DNA of 64,000 nucleotides, from contig JACGCM010000510.1 in NCBI GenBank assembly GCA_014058105.1, positions 1,116,001 through 1,180,000 on the forward strand, read 5' to 3'. The notes beneath the pieces were generated by a model. It did not search any database. It was not told the origin of the DNA and saw only the letters and a program-made list of their open reading frames with translations. Origin of the DNA: Kingdonia uniflora. Its lineage: Eukaryota > Streptophyta > Magnoliopsida > Ranunculales > Circaeasteraceae. Shown here piece by piece: positions 11,291 through 23,103 of the stretch. How positions within the stretch are numbered: the first letter of the stretch is position 1; the number at the start of each line of letters is the position of its first letter. A program made the position numbers and the translations under genes.

Positions 11291-14179
11291 CACCTCATGA
11301 TGTGTCTGTTGGAGACAACTCAAATCATGCATATTTCTACTCATAAGTAAACTTTTACTTATAATCTAGAGTTGTGTAACCTACATACCCAATGTGTTAC
11401 AAAATAAACCACTTCGATATAAACCATTCAAACTAAGGATAAAACCACAAGGTTTTCTTCCAACAATCCCCCACATTTGAATGGTAACAGATAAACTCAG
11501 ACCAAACAAAAAAAGAAGAAAAAAAGAAGAGAAAAATAGGGAATGATCTTGCATCAAGAGAGGTATCTTATAGACTTGAACCTTCCCTAGTGAAAAACTA
11601 TCAGATTTACGCTGATTAGTGAGTATATGTCTTGAACTGTCAGCTTTAGTGTAAACCAAGACAATAGTCTTCACACAGTGCATTTTCAAACGCAATCGGC
11701 TCTCACAGTTGTATTCAATTTGGCCCTGAACATATTTCGAATTCATGAGTGCTATTAGAGAATTTTGCCTTATAAAATTCTCATGGAAGCGGCCCCACCT
11801 CACACTCACATAGGTAATAACCTATTAAGAGTACTCTGTTGTACCTCACTAGTAATGCAAATTATAGGAATCATTAAAAGCTTAAATAGCCTACCCTGGA
11901 AATTGCTACAGGTTACACTGTTTACATCATGGAATGAGCAGGACTTTAGATCACCTGATCAGTGCTTGTAGCGAGTAATTCACAACCAGTTTCTCTATTA
12001 AACCTTGATCATGGGAGTATCAATCAACTAGGATAGATTACTGCAGATGTTACTCGTAATTAAAGGCTTTAATCTCATTCCCCTCGATGTACGGTATACT
12101 TGCACTCTAATAACTCTTATTGTAAACGGATCCGTTAAATTGTCTTTAGACTTCACAAAGTCAATATAACACAATTCGCAAGTAGCCGCTCATAGAACTA
12201 TGTCGACGACAATAATGTCGTGACTTACCAAAAGAAAAATCCTTAATTAAATTTCTAACCACTCAAATAATTTTCCGGCCGAGCTTTATCTAATATAATG
12301 AACTCAATTCCATTATAAATTTGGCTATATAAGTTTGTTTTGAGGAATTCCAAAATATGATTGTACTATGAAGTGTAAAATCATAACCTAATAGTAGATT
12401 TTGACTTTCAAATTCTGAAATCCACATGTATTCTCATATACTATTGGATATTAGGTATAGTGCAAACCATAGTCTAGGGTGTACTCTCAGTACCTTAGTA
12501 CCCCGGCTAACGCTTTTTTGTTTAAATATGCATAACATCCCACACATTTTCAATAATTTATAGAAGGACACTCCGCCTTTCCAAAACTATGCCATAAACA
12601 AAGCTGCTATAAACAAAGCTTTCCCCCATAATTTTAAATAATTTAGAAGAAGATACTCTACAGTCTCTAGTCTACTCATAGAACAGTCCCAAAAAATAAA
12701 CAATCTTATTATGATCATCACGAAACCGAGAAGAAACTCCAAGTTAATTCTGATACGTTGTAGGAAAACCAATCTCATTAGTTTCTACTAATTTGAACGA
12801 GTTCACCCTGAATCGTTCCTAAAATACTTTATTCAAAAAATCTAAGTCATTCCATAACTAGACAATCCCGCAAAGAAACTCTTCTTTCATGGATGTTATC
12901 ATGAGATTGGAATGTGTTTTACACCATTCCCCAAAACAATAAAACCCATGAATGCGATGCCACAGGTAACAATTTTGTGTTATATTTTGGTAGGCAATTC
13001 AGTATAACAACGCTGAGAAATCAAGCCTTTGAAACCAACAATTATCAATAAGCATAATCTCATGTTTAACTCAGAATAACCCTGAGTCAAGGACTTTTGA
13101 ATACACGAGTAAGTGTTATTTAACGCTCACATTTAACAATAAAGAAATACTCATAACCCCATCATTAAAATCGACGATATCATAGACAATGCTACGATGC
13201 CTACCACCTTTCGATTTCAATGGGCATTTGACAGAGTTTCTCTTCTTGAAAATGAACTCTCTAAAATCAGCACCTAGGTCTCAACTTCTGAATGAGTGAC
13301 CATTATATTCCTGACTCTTCAAAGCCCTAATTTGTCCCCATAAATCAATAATTTGGCAAAGGGATCAAACTAACACTTTGGCTACATCAACCGAACAAAA
13401 CCCAAACGACATAGATCGAATTGAGATGGAAGAATAAAGGAGAACAGAAACCAATTACCCAATTCTCAAAACCCATCGTCATACCTCCGTACTTCGAATA
13501 ACTAGAAGAAACGAAACCCATAAGTACCAATCCGAATCTCGTATCTTGGAATAACCATTCATGGTGAAAATTGGGAAAGTCTTGATAATCCTTTCCCGCC
13601 ATAGAATTCTCTTTCTCTGGCTCTGTAAGTTTTTCACTTTCTTTTTCACCCTCAATTACTCAGGAAAAATGAAAAACTATTTTCCTTTGAGTACTATTTT
13701 TAACTCTAAAGGACGGTTCATCAAGAGGGTCGTCCCTATAAAAATGAAAACAAAAACAAAATCAAAGCTTTATTTTGCCATGCGATTAGTAGTGATTGGT
13801 AATTTGTACTAAAATCTGAACATACTAAAGAGATATAAACTTGTCTTAAGATTGTTGTTAGCCTGTGTTCAAAAATTGACAGTATCAAAAATAACTTAAG
13901 GAGATTAGAAAAAGATCAAAACACTTATCGGGATATGATCGAGTCTAGTGTATGTACACTATCTCCTTAAGATAGATTCGCCCCTGCCACAGTGTTTTGC
14001 AGGATATAATTGGCCCCTATCTCCCAGGATACAATGATCAGTCGCAAAGAGAATAAAACACTTTTATCTCTCTGCCAAAAAAACCTTGATTGCGTCTGTT
14101 TTCTCTCTTAAAAATGAGTCAAGAAAACTCTGAAAAACTTAAATAATAAAAACGAAGTTAGGTTATATAGAGTATAGGT

Positions 14180-14340
14180 GTCTCTTCTCCAAGGGTCATA
14201 CCTCAAGTTAGTGTCTCTTCACCAAAAGGTCACACCTCAAGTTAGTGCCTCTTCACCAAAGGTCACACCTCAAGTTACAACTCTTCACCGAGGGTTAGAC
14301 TTTAAGACATGACTCTTCACTAAGGGCCACACCTTAAGAC
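14180..14340. repeat. 33-bp tandem repeat inside the right LTR (about 5 units)
   Basis: It is the same array as in the left LTR with one unit fewer, which accounts for most of the 40-bp length difference between the two LTRs. Confidence 0.9.
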
Positions 14341-14519
14341 ACCTCATGATGTGTCTGTTGGAGATAACTCAAATCACGCATATTTCAACTCATAAGTAAA
14401 CTCTTACTTATAATCTAGAGTTGTGTAATCTACATACCCAATGTGGTACAAAATAAACCACTTCGATATAAACCATTCAAACTATGGATAAAACCACAAG
14501 GTTTTTTTCCAACACAATT

Positions 14520-15699
14520 TATATTTAATACCTCCGCATGAGTAAAACAGTTAATCTCTTACCTTAATCACTCACTAGAGCTTGAGGGTTTGAGTAGGTA
14601 TATTCATGATATTGAGTTCCTGTTCTTTTTGGCTTGGATATTAGTTTATGCTCTATTTGGCTTGTAAGGGTGATTAGTGATGGAGTTCGACTTTTTCAAG
14701 TTTCAGGAGCTAGAGCGGGATGATAATTAAACTTTCATTTAAAATGAATCAAATTCATCAACAAACTGTCTAAAAGTGGGGATGTACCAGCTCACTCTTG
14801 GTATAGAGAAAGACTTCAAGGCGAAAATGTTGTACACTAGCGCGAAGTTTTCAGAAGAAAAGAAACACTGCTTACATTACTTCCTGGTATGCTTTATTTT
14901 TGTGGTGTTATTCATGTTGTGAGCTCTACCTTTTACAAGAAATGTTGTCCTCAAGTATTCTTTTACATAGTTTAAATAATATGCATGTTAGTTACAGGCG
15001 GTTATAAGAAACCAGGTAGACTGATGCAAATACTTTTTATGATGTTTCCAAGCCAAAAACGTGGTATCACGAGATACTTCTTCAAATGTCTCTAGCCTCA
15101 ACTGGGTAAATTGCGCACTACAATCTGATACAGGTACGCTGAACCCATGGCTTTCCCCAATTCCTGAGTTGTAATTTATTCAATGTAGTTCGGGAAATGA
15201 TTTTGATTTTAGGCATCTACTGTGATTATTCATTTGCTTGTAGTGTTTGAGGGTAAACCCATCCTTAAAGGGCAGTGTTATTTTATACAGATCATGTATA
15301 GGCGGTGTTTACAACCTTTATATATCAGATTTTCAAATGATAGCACACCTATGGTCAGTTCCAACTTTAGACTATTTTTATGGTTTGCCTCAAATTTTCT
15401 CAGTTTGATGTCGTGCTTTGGAATTATCTATACACCTAAGAGAATAACTCATCAGCCATTTATCGATCTCAGCTGTTCGTTACCCATCTCTCGTGAGTCG
15501 AGGATTATTTAGGCCGCTCGGATCTATCCTATTTTTTTAAATTAAATCCCAGCCGTCGGATCGCACAAGAAATTTAGATTAGTTCAAACTTCAAAACTGC
15601 CAAATTATCTGCCGATTTAGCCTATATTTTCAGTCAACCAACTTCAAAATTTTCGGCCAAATCGCCAAATCGTAAGGCAAAATTCATTGTAGTCATAGA
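14520..15699 (+). other. CACTA interior: possible captured exons and JMJ25-like upstream region
   Basis: Exon-like text ends at a GGTATGC donor near 14886, and a second block lies at about 15010-15110, but I recognise no product. From about 15490 the text (CCGCTCGG... CAGCCGTCGGATCG) looks like the promoter or leader of the JMJ25-like gene whose coding remains begin at about 15700. The open frame at 15222-15512 has no recognisable domain. Confidence 0.3.
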
Positions 15700-16198
15700 A
15701 TTGGTGGTCCGCTCTGCAAGTGTTTGAGAATTAGGGATGGGTTATTTTGTGAGAAACATTGCTTGAAGAAGACCGAGACCGGAGAAGATCTGGGTTCTGG
15801 AGAGACGAAAAGGGGGATTTATGAGGAGATTTGTGGGTCTGATGGTGAGGGAAATCAGGGTTTACATGCAAAAAAGATAGAATTTGAGGAGGATTTCGAT
15901 TCAAAGAGGAGAACAAGAGGGAAAAAGGTGAATTACGCTGAAGTTGTAGGGTATGTTTATTCTGATGATGATTATGGAGGTCGGAAAAAGAGGTGAAGTT
16001 CTTCTTCGGCTAGGGTTTCAAAAGATGAAAGAAATTGGGGGTGAAACTAAGGTTAGGGTTTCAAAAGGAAAAAATGTAGGTGAGGTTTCAGATGATGAGA
16101 AATCGGAGATTGGTGAAATTGAGGTCACGGTTTACAAAGCTAAGAAAGGAAAGATGGAGCTGGAACTAAAACCAGGTTTTCAAAATCTAAAAATTTGA
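15700..16198 (+). pseudogene. Captured JMJ25/IBM1-like N-terminal exon (WRC-like)
   Basis: The frame at 15724-15996 contains IRDGLFCEKHCLK, matching the end of the WRC-like Cys/His motif (C...WRC...CE.H) at the N-terminus of plant JMJ25-type H3K9 demethylases. An acidic and basic low-complexity linker (KRRTRGKKVNYAEV) follows, as is usual before the zinc finger. The upstream half of the motif is degraded (LCKCLRIRDG). After a shift to the frame at 15953-16198 the linker continues with KVRVSKGKN-type repeats. No start codon in frame with the motif was found in front of it. The assignment leans on the colinear zinc-finger exons downstream at 16601-19179. Confidence 0.6.
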
Positions 16199-16600
16199 GA
16201 AGTTGAAGTGTAATTGATGTCGCCAATAAGATTATGATCTGTTTCATTTTACTATTTTTGGTTACTTAGAAATTGTTGACATTTAAGAAAATGGCATTAT
16301 ACTAACTTCATTGTCAACGAAAAACCAAATTCTTGGTATAATACAAAACAACCTCGTTTCCCAATTCAGAAACTGGGAAATCGTTATGTGAAATGTCGTT
16401 TAGTGTTAATTGGTTTTGTTGAATATAATCAGCTTAATGATTTTAATTATAAGTATAACAATTTTGTTCTGTTGTCTTTGGCCATATTTTTTAATTATAG
16501 ACCTTTATGGGATGAACAGCTAGAGGTCGAGGTTGAATACTTAAATTGCGATAAATGTAACTATGTAAGATGATCGGTGAAGGAGAGTCTGGTGGAATAG

Positions 16601-16717
16601 TTGTAAATTATTATATTTCACGGAAAATTACCATCAATGTCAAAGGAACGACAAAGGAGGTGTTGCCCGCTACCAGAACTGCAAAACACGGCGCTATTGT
16701 ATCAAGTGCATACGCTG
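16601..16717 (+). pseudogene. Captured JMJ25/IBM1-like exon: first half of the R1-type zinc finger
   Basis: Reading from 16629 gives YHQCQRNDKGGVARYQNC, then KTRRYCIKCIRW, the 4CXXC_R1-type zinc-binding region of JMJ25/IBM1 proteins. The family has Cys where this copy has Tyr at two places (16629-16631 and the codon before QNC). Both are TGC to TAC changes, so two zinc ligands are lost. The exon ends at 16717 before GTACCT; splitting the Trp codon there agrees exactly with the next exon at 18852. In live genes this domain precedes the JmjC domain that removes H3K9 methylation from gene bodies. Confidence 0.85.
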
Positions 16718-18851
16718 GTACCTTTTCTTTTCTATGTTAATGCTATTGTCCCTTTATTTGAGAATTTTGTAGATTAATTGTTTTAAAAGCTTCATTTGCG
16801 AAGATGTGACTTATTCAACTAAATGGAGCAAAAATTCGTTTGTGTTGGCTTTTGAGTTTATTTGTCTCGTCGACATCAAATATATATCATCTATATATGT
16901 ACGTGCAATTCCATTCTTAATCGCATCGGAAGATTTTAGTATTGTTTTTAACAAGAGTGAGAGTGAGCCTTGAATATGCTCATAATGATTTTAGCTTCTT
17001 TGTTTAGTTAGTTGGGTATAATTGTCATGAATGGTTCAACTCCAGTGGATTGAGTGGATTGGGAGGCTGAGACAGTAGCAAAATATAGTTGTCATACTAC
17101 AATTACCATGCAAGCTTATCACGTTGAGTATATTTAATGTAATTGTATTTACTATCTCACTTTTATTTGTTGGTGATTTGTATTTGCTTAACTCCCTAAT
17201 CTTCGTTATATATCACCCTTTCCCACACACAAAACCGAAACACTAGAGTATTTATTACACCATACCCTTTTAAGAGTCTATATATAGGATTTAATACTTG
17301 CCTTTTGTATCTGAGTACAGTTACTCAGTTTAAGGGTAAGTGAACATTATTATACTGGTTCGTACGTAGATGGCATGTGTTAGTTGTTAGTGAAAATTTT
17401 ATTTTTTGTTCGCTTACATGAATATTATTATCTACCCTGTGGTCAGGGACAGGGATAAGATTAAGTTTTTCTATTTTTGGAGGGTGTGGGTGTGGGGGTT
17501 GAAGTTAAGTGGGTCGTAACTATTTGGGCGGAACCCCCAATTTTATTGGAGCAGTTATAGGTATTTTAGCTTTCAATCTTCTAAATCTGATAGGTCATGG
17601 CCACCTTCTCACCGTTTATGGATAATGGGTCAACCTTAGGTTCATGGGCCCAACCTTAATTTTTATAGAAGATTTTTTATTTAATATATTTAGAAGTTTA
17701 GTTAATTAGTATTTATTTTCCTACAAGTATTAGGATTTATGTTTCCCACTTAGTTTTCAATTGTGATGAGCCTCCTTTATCTAAAAAATGAGAGTTTCTC
17801 TTGGTTATCTTTTATAAGTTAGTTCTAGTAGAATGGTCTTTTCTAAGAGTTATGCAAAGTTTGGGGGAAAGGTAAAAACCCTAGATCTTTGGATCTTAGT
17901 TTGAAATCTAAAAATGTGTGTTTTCTAGTTCTAATTGAGTGTATTTTAGTTTAAAGTTAAAACCCATTGATGTTGAAACGATCTCTTGCTTTCGCTAATC
18001 ATTTGTTTAAAAATCAAAGTTACTATAATCATCAATTTGAAATTCTAACTTCCTAGACATCAACTTATGGAAAAAGTAACTCATTATAGCGTTAAATTGA
18101 AACCATAAATTGATAAATTATGAAAAAAATAGAAATTTGGAAGCAAATTAATGGCAACAGTGTTCGAATTCCAATCAATTGAGTTGAAACTAAAATACCT
18201 CATCAACTAAGCTAGCTGCTACTGTTTTTTGTGGGGCGAAAGACCATGTTTACATACAGTTTATACTTTTCTTTTCCCCCTATAGACATCATCTCCAAGG
18301 ACCCCACCTCAACCCAAAAAATAAAATAAAAAAATCCTTTGTGGTGGTGGGGGGACTTCCCCGTAAGTCACCTCTAAGTCTGCCCCTGCCTGTGGTATAT
18401 CTAAGTGCGGAAAGAGAAATGATAAAAGAGAGAGACACTGCACTCTGGAAAATGGCACCTAGAGAGAGAAATTAGCGAGTTGAGGAGTTTAGTTACTGGT
18501 GCTGAGTTTTTATGTCAACAGTATGTAGAGCGGGCCCTATGCGAAAACTTAAATGAGGTATTTTTTAGGGTAAAAAAAGACATGATAGTAAAGTAATAGC
18601 ACATTAAAAAATATTAGTATTTTTTGCGGTCTCCAGTTTGGAGAAATTTTTCCGCACTTCCCCATAATCATACCACTTGTTTATCGATGCAAAAAAGCAA
18701 AATAATGGATTATGTTCTTATTCATTGTTCATTTGAAATTTAGATTTAACTTTTCTAGTTTTGCAAGTTCAGGATGAGATAATGTTTTGGCTCGCAAAAA
18801 ATTTAGTTGGTAGAGATTTTTAATTCTCACTTCTTATATATTAAAATGCAG
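16718..18851 (+). other. Intron of the captured JMJ25-like gene
   Basis: GT at 16718 and AG at 18850-18851 bound 2.1 kb that joins the two zinc-finger exons in phase. It is AT-rich and non-coding. It holds degraded repeat-like text (18180-18420 and 18480-18650) that I cannot assign, and a GGTGTGGGTGTGGGGGTTGA-like run at 17481-17503. Confidence 0.6.
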
Positions 18852-18951
18852 GTATTCTCACTTGTCAGATGAAGATATCGCTAAATCATGTCCATTCTGT
18901 CGTGGAATTTGCAATTGTAAAAATTGCTTGCGTAAGTATGGAGTTGTAAAG
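18852..18951 (+). pseudogene. Captured JMJ25/IBM1-like exon: second half of the R1-type zinc finger
   Basis: The exon reads YSHLSDEDIAKSCPFCRG, then ICNCKNCLRKYGVVK. This matches the YPHLSEEDIA..CP.CRG.CNC..CLR stretch that continues the preceding exon in JMJ25/IBM1 proteins. All expected cysteines are present here. It is bounded by a TGCAG acceptor and a GTCAGT donor. Confidence 0.9.
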
Positions 18952-19046
18952 GTCAGTTTTGCTAGTGGCCATTTCGTTAGTTATGTTAGTATTCATTCTC
19001 CTTAGATTTTTGTCGCACTGATGAATAATTTATGTTTCATTTACAG

Positions 19047-19179
19047 GAAACAAAAGTATAAATGAATAAACCTAAAAAAGTTAAATACTCTAAATACTTG
19101 ATACATATACTCCTTCCATCGGTGAAGCATTTTGATGAGGAACAAATGAAGGAAAAGAAAGTGGAGGCTAAAATTAAGG
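19047..19179 (+). pseudogene. Captured JMJ25/IBM1-like exon with nonsense codon
   Basis: After a TTACAG acceptor the exon starts ETKV, hits TAA at 19059-19061, and then continues in the same frame with KVKYSKYLIHILLPSVKHF and DEEQMKEKKVEAKIK. The family has K..YLL..LLPVLK.IH.EQ..E.E.EA.I.G here. The exon ends before GTAGCC. With the stop, a spliced product would end just after the zinc finger. Confidence 0.85.
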
Positions 19180-19536
19180 GTAGCCTCCACAATGTTGTGC
19201 ACTTAACATCATAGCTATTTTTGTTAGGTGACTTTGGTGTCCGTAATTTGCCTTGTCTGTAATGCTTCTGCGTTCATGTAGTGTAGAGTGCATGATCTTA
19301 CTTTTTAAAAATTTCTTTAGTGTTGTAAACTACAACCAGTTTATCACTATCCTCCATAGTTATCACATGGAAGGATAGTACTTGTGTTTTTTTCTTCTTC
19401 TTTCATTTCATTTGTAAAATACATAACTCTTCTAGCTACTAGAGCTATGGTTTTTATTTTGGTAGTTTTTTAAGCTACTCCCAACATCACTTTTTTGCTT
19501 GTGGTGTCACTTCTCTATATATAAATAGCCTTAAGT

Positions 19537-19806
19537 GAATTGATATATAGACCTTCTTTTGATATATTTCACATTCATTTTCTCAGTCCCTTCTTTCAGG
19601 CACCCTTTGCGAATCTCTTGGCAACAACGAATGCAAAGATCATATGAACAATTTGAACAGCTTCTATGATAATCAAATATAGAAGTTTTGCAGAAGTTGC
19701 TGCCAATGAACAATATGGTAACATTAGCAAAATATAGGATGCACAGAAAGAATTGATAATTACTCGGACAAAAGATCCTACCAGTAAACGTACTCATCAA
19801 TAGCAC
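19537..19806 (-). pseudogene. Captured JMJ25/IBM1-like exon in inverted orientation (RING-like Cys cluster)
   Basis: The minus strand reads FCKTSIFDYHRSCSNCSYDL and then CIRCCQEIRKG, followed by a less conserved NVKYIKRRSIYQ end. This is the Cys-rich block that follows the preceding exon in JMJ25/IBM1 proteins (C..C.TSI.D.HRSCP.CSYDLC..CC.EIR). All other exons of the set are on the plus strand, so this one is inverted relative to its neighbours. The first cysteine pair is partly lost (FIGSNFCK). The inversion breakpoints lie somewhere in 19180-19540 and 19810-19958. Confidence 0.85.
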
Positions 19807-19958
19807 AGACTGACTTTGTTATGTGTGTATCGTCTAGGGATGATCCTAGCAAAATAATTATCCAGTTAGCCAGAAAAGGTGAGTACAATTTTTGTCAGTG
19901 TGTACCTTACACGCATGACCAAGGGACATGTTAGGTTTTAAAAGCACTAAGTAGCAAT

Positions 19959-21200
19959 CAGGGGCGGAACCAGGATTCTAGGTTGGGGGGGCTAAGATAT
20001 TACGGGGGTTCGGGGGCTTGCCCCAGAAAAAAAAAATTAGAGTATATTAGTAATTTTAGAGGGATATTTACTAATATTATTGATTAATTACGTAATTTAT
20101 TTACGTATACTAAACAAGTTATTAACATATCTCAAACATAATCATGATAAAAATAATTTATTCTAAAGAAAAAACTATATCTACCTTGTAAATCTAGTGA
20201 TTACTGAGAGATCCACAACTAATTTAGCAAATGCTACCATGAACAATTGTATCACCTGATAGAGTTTGAGAGAACAAAAGAGATTATCCAAACACAAAGC
20301 AAAAAATAAAAATATGCATTAACAAAAAGAGAGAACAAAAGCAAGAAAACTAGAACAAATAAAAAAGATTTCATTTTTTTTATCCAACTTTGTACCTGAT
20401 GACCACTCTCATTGACAAGGTCAGGATCTAATATCCCCAAAAATCTCAATATTTAGCACAATTAAGCTCACTAAAAAATGCAGAACAAAATCAAAATAAA
20501 CAAAAACCCAACTTGATTATATTTAATCCAAGAAAAAACAAGCAAAAATTGGAAGCAAAAAAAACTCATTAACTATGTTTCTTCTCTTGTAACTAGAAAT
20601 AACAATAGAAAATCATTCAAAAAAAAAAAAAAATCTAAAGTAGCTACAAACATCAGGGAAATAACACTAAACCCATGTTACCCATCAAACAAAGGGGTTG
20701 GAAACTTACAAAAACCCCATTATGCCCAAATACTCCACAGTCCACATAAATCTGGAAAAAAATTAACTAATAAGCAAATAAAGGGTTACAAGAGAACCCA
20801 TTTTTACCCAAGTAGCCCAGAAAAAATCAGAAGAAGAGAAAGAGAGAGAGACCCCATTTTTACCCCCAAGTAGCTCAAAAAAATCCGCCAAAATAAAAAA
20901 AACTAAACCAAGCAAGCTCAGGTGTTGTATTGCAGGAGACCCCATTTATCAAAATCCCAAAAAATAAAATAAACCTACTAAAATCAAGCAAGGAAGAACA
21001 TCCATTGTAACTGATGAAATGCAGACACTATTTTTGCTGATCTTTGGTGAGGGCTTTTGTGTGAGAGAGAACAGAGGAGGTCTAGGAGGAAAGAGTGCAG
21101 AGAGAGAAACTTCAAATGAAAGTATGAAACTAGTTTTTTTTTTCCCAAAATTTTACCCCGGGCTATAGCCCGAGTGAGTCTATCTTTGGTTCCGCCCCTG
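19959..21200. mobile_element. hAT-like non-autonomous element, 1.24 kb
   Basis: Identical 14-bp inverted ends (CAGGGGCGGAACCA at 19959-19972, complement at 21187-21200) enclose 1242 bp with no transposase. CAGGGGCGGA.CC ends are typical of plant hAT-like elements. The 8-bp flanks (gtagcaat and gctgttat) match at only 4 of 8 positions, so the target duplication is not proven. It sits between JMJ25-like exons and is the younger insertion. Confidence 0.75.
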
Positions 21201-21229
21201 GCTGTTATGGAGCTAAAGTTTATGTTAGG

Positions 21230-21440
21230 GGATAAATGGGTTTCAGATCTGAAACAGAAAGCAGAAAAAAAGATAATTCTTTTAAGCTTCCTGGGCAGTG
21301 CTTTTGTTTCAAATCGACCGGCGAGATAGATCTTGACAACAATAATTTGAGTAAAGCTGCGTGTCGCGAAGGTTCCAGTGATAACTATTTGTACTGTCCT
21401 AGAATGGCGGCTGATTGCCTGGATTGGTGTGAAGTTTGGT
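21230..21440 (+). pseudogene. Captured JMJ25/IBM1-like exon before the JmjC domain
   Basis: The frame at 21236-21478 includes [16 protein letters not shown], then [18 protein letters not shown]. This is the conserved segment that leads into the JmjC catalytic domain of JMJ25/IBM1 proteins (usual pattern [14 protein letters not shown]). After RMAAD the similarity stops, and no JmjC catalytic HxD...H motif follows. The captured copy therefore lacks the demethylase domain. Confidence 0.8.
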
Positions 21441-21479
21441 TCATTTTTATACCCCTAAAGGTTCTGGTTTTGTGGTAGC

Positions 21480-23103
21480 CTTTAAAGGTGACTGTAAGTG
21501 GTCGACCTATTCATTGCTGATTGCTATTTGTAATGAAAATTCCTTGGAATCGTTTTAGAGATTTGAGAGTAAGAGGAGTCATCATATGTACAAGAAAACT
21601 AGGATGGCTTTATTAAAGATGAATCTTCAATTATATATTTGTTCCTCTGGCACTCTTAGAGAGTCATACACAATCTTCTATAGTTGGAGATAATGACAAT
21701 AACAGTGGATAAATGCTCCCAAGCAGTCACCACCACCACCAATATGTATCAGTTTGAGAACCCTGAACCCTGGTTTGCAAAAAGAATAAAAGAGTTAGGT
21801 TATACAAGACACGTTCATTCCACTTGGTTCACTTTTGTATTGGGCGATTTTCTCTACGGAGTGCAACACATTATCATTAACCTGCCCGCAACCGTACACG
21901 AACCTTTCCTTTACATCAGCCTTATGATCATATTCTCTTGAATAACTGTTTCACTTGAAGGCATATACTATAACCCTATTGTAGACCATAAACTTCCGTC
22001 CAATGATTTTTTCTTCTTTTTTAAGTCTGTTATTCTTCTTCTAGATTCATCTGACATTTCATTCAGACTTTTATGGGGGTGACACATGGACATGGTTGAC
22101 TCAATATGAACTTATATTTAGATTGTTATGTACTAATTGTACCCACTATGCTGATTCAGCTCAACTCCTTTAGCAGTATTGTATGACTTGGGTACAATGC
22201 ACTAATCTAGTCGCTTTAAATGTCTCATTCGGGTTTCAATATCAGAAACTGATGAGGGTTTTAAAGTAATAATTCATCTAAAACTGATGGTCAAGATTGT
22301 TATGTAATTCCGGTCCCCGTCAAGACTCATCATTTTTTCAGATGTTATTAAATGGGTGAATATTATTATAACAATTGGCTGAAGATGCCCTCCTGCTAAT
22401 TTGTGGGAGGAACTCTTGCCACGCCATTTTTTAGAGTTCATCAGTGCCTTGCCATTTTGGGAATACTCAAATCCCAAATATGGTTTTCTTAACATTGCTG
22501 TGAAGCTGCCGAATAAATCATTAAAGCCAGACATGGGTCCAAACTACATGTTGCTTATGGGACAGAGGAAGAATTAGGACAGGGGGATTTTGTAACTAAA
22601 CTTCACTGTGATATGTTAGACGCAGTTTGTTTATTCTATTTTATTTATGTTGTATTATTTAACTACTAGCCTAAATCTTCTTAAAGTAGATAGTAGAATA
22701 GTGTTCTGATGTGCTTTTTGCCATTTTGCTTACACGAGATTAGATTGAAACTTTTAATAGATGAAATTCCAAAGGGAACGTATGAATTGTTTTAATGAGG
22801 ATCACGTGTTTGACATTTTTGTTCATATGACTTAGGTAAGGTAAAGGTAAATAATAAGTTGCATCAAACTGTTTATCCAGTCTAGTGGTCAGGGTGTTTC
22901 ACTAAACTACCTTTAATTCTTGAGAACCTTATCTAGTGAAACTTTTTGCTACATTAGTGGTTATTTGGTACATTAATAACAGTAACTAGCAAATTTGTGT
23001 TATTTGGTTTTATACTTCAATTACCCTTTTTATGTTTATTATAAGGTTCTCAATATTATGCCTTTTAATCATACATGTGTATGTGAATATCCTATATGAG
23101 CTT
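21480..23103. other. CACTA interior without recognised genes
   Basis: There are open frames at 21684-21941 (plus; contains the phrase YQFENPEPWFAKRIKELGY) and 22274-22534 (minus). The first looks like a genuine exon by composition but I do not recognise it. The rest is AT-rich and non-coding. Confidence 0.3.

Larger units (their letters stand above)
10764..14514 (-). mobile_element. Non-coding LTR retroelement (LARD-like), 3.75 kb
   Basis: LTRs lie at 10764-11465 (702 bp) and 13853-14514 (662 bp). Both start TGTTGTTAGCC and end CCAACA, and they are flanked by perfect CAATT target copies (10759-10763 and 14515-14519). A polypurine tract (complement ATCCCCCACATTT at 11466) next to the left LTR puts the element on the minus strand. 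The 2.4-kb interior holds no recognisable gag or pol and no convincing primer site next to the right LTR, so the 5' internal end may be deleted. The interior's frames (for example 11381-11809) are not retroviral. It is non-autonomous and would have needed proteins from a relative. Confidence 0.85.

Noticed and set aside
19951..21208. Clean 8-bp target duplication for the 1.24-kb element
   Set aside because: gtagcaat and gctgttat share only 4 of 8 bases, so I keep the element but not the duplication.
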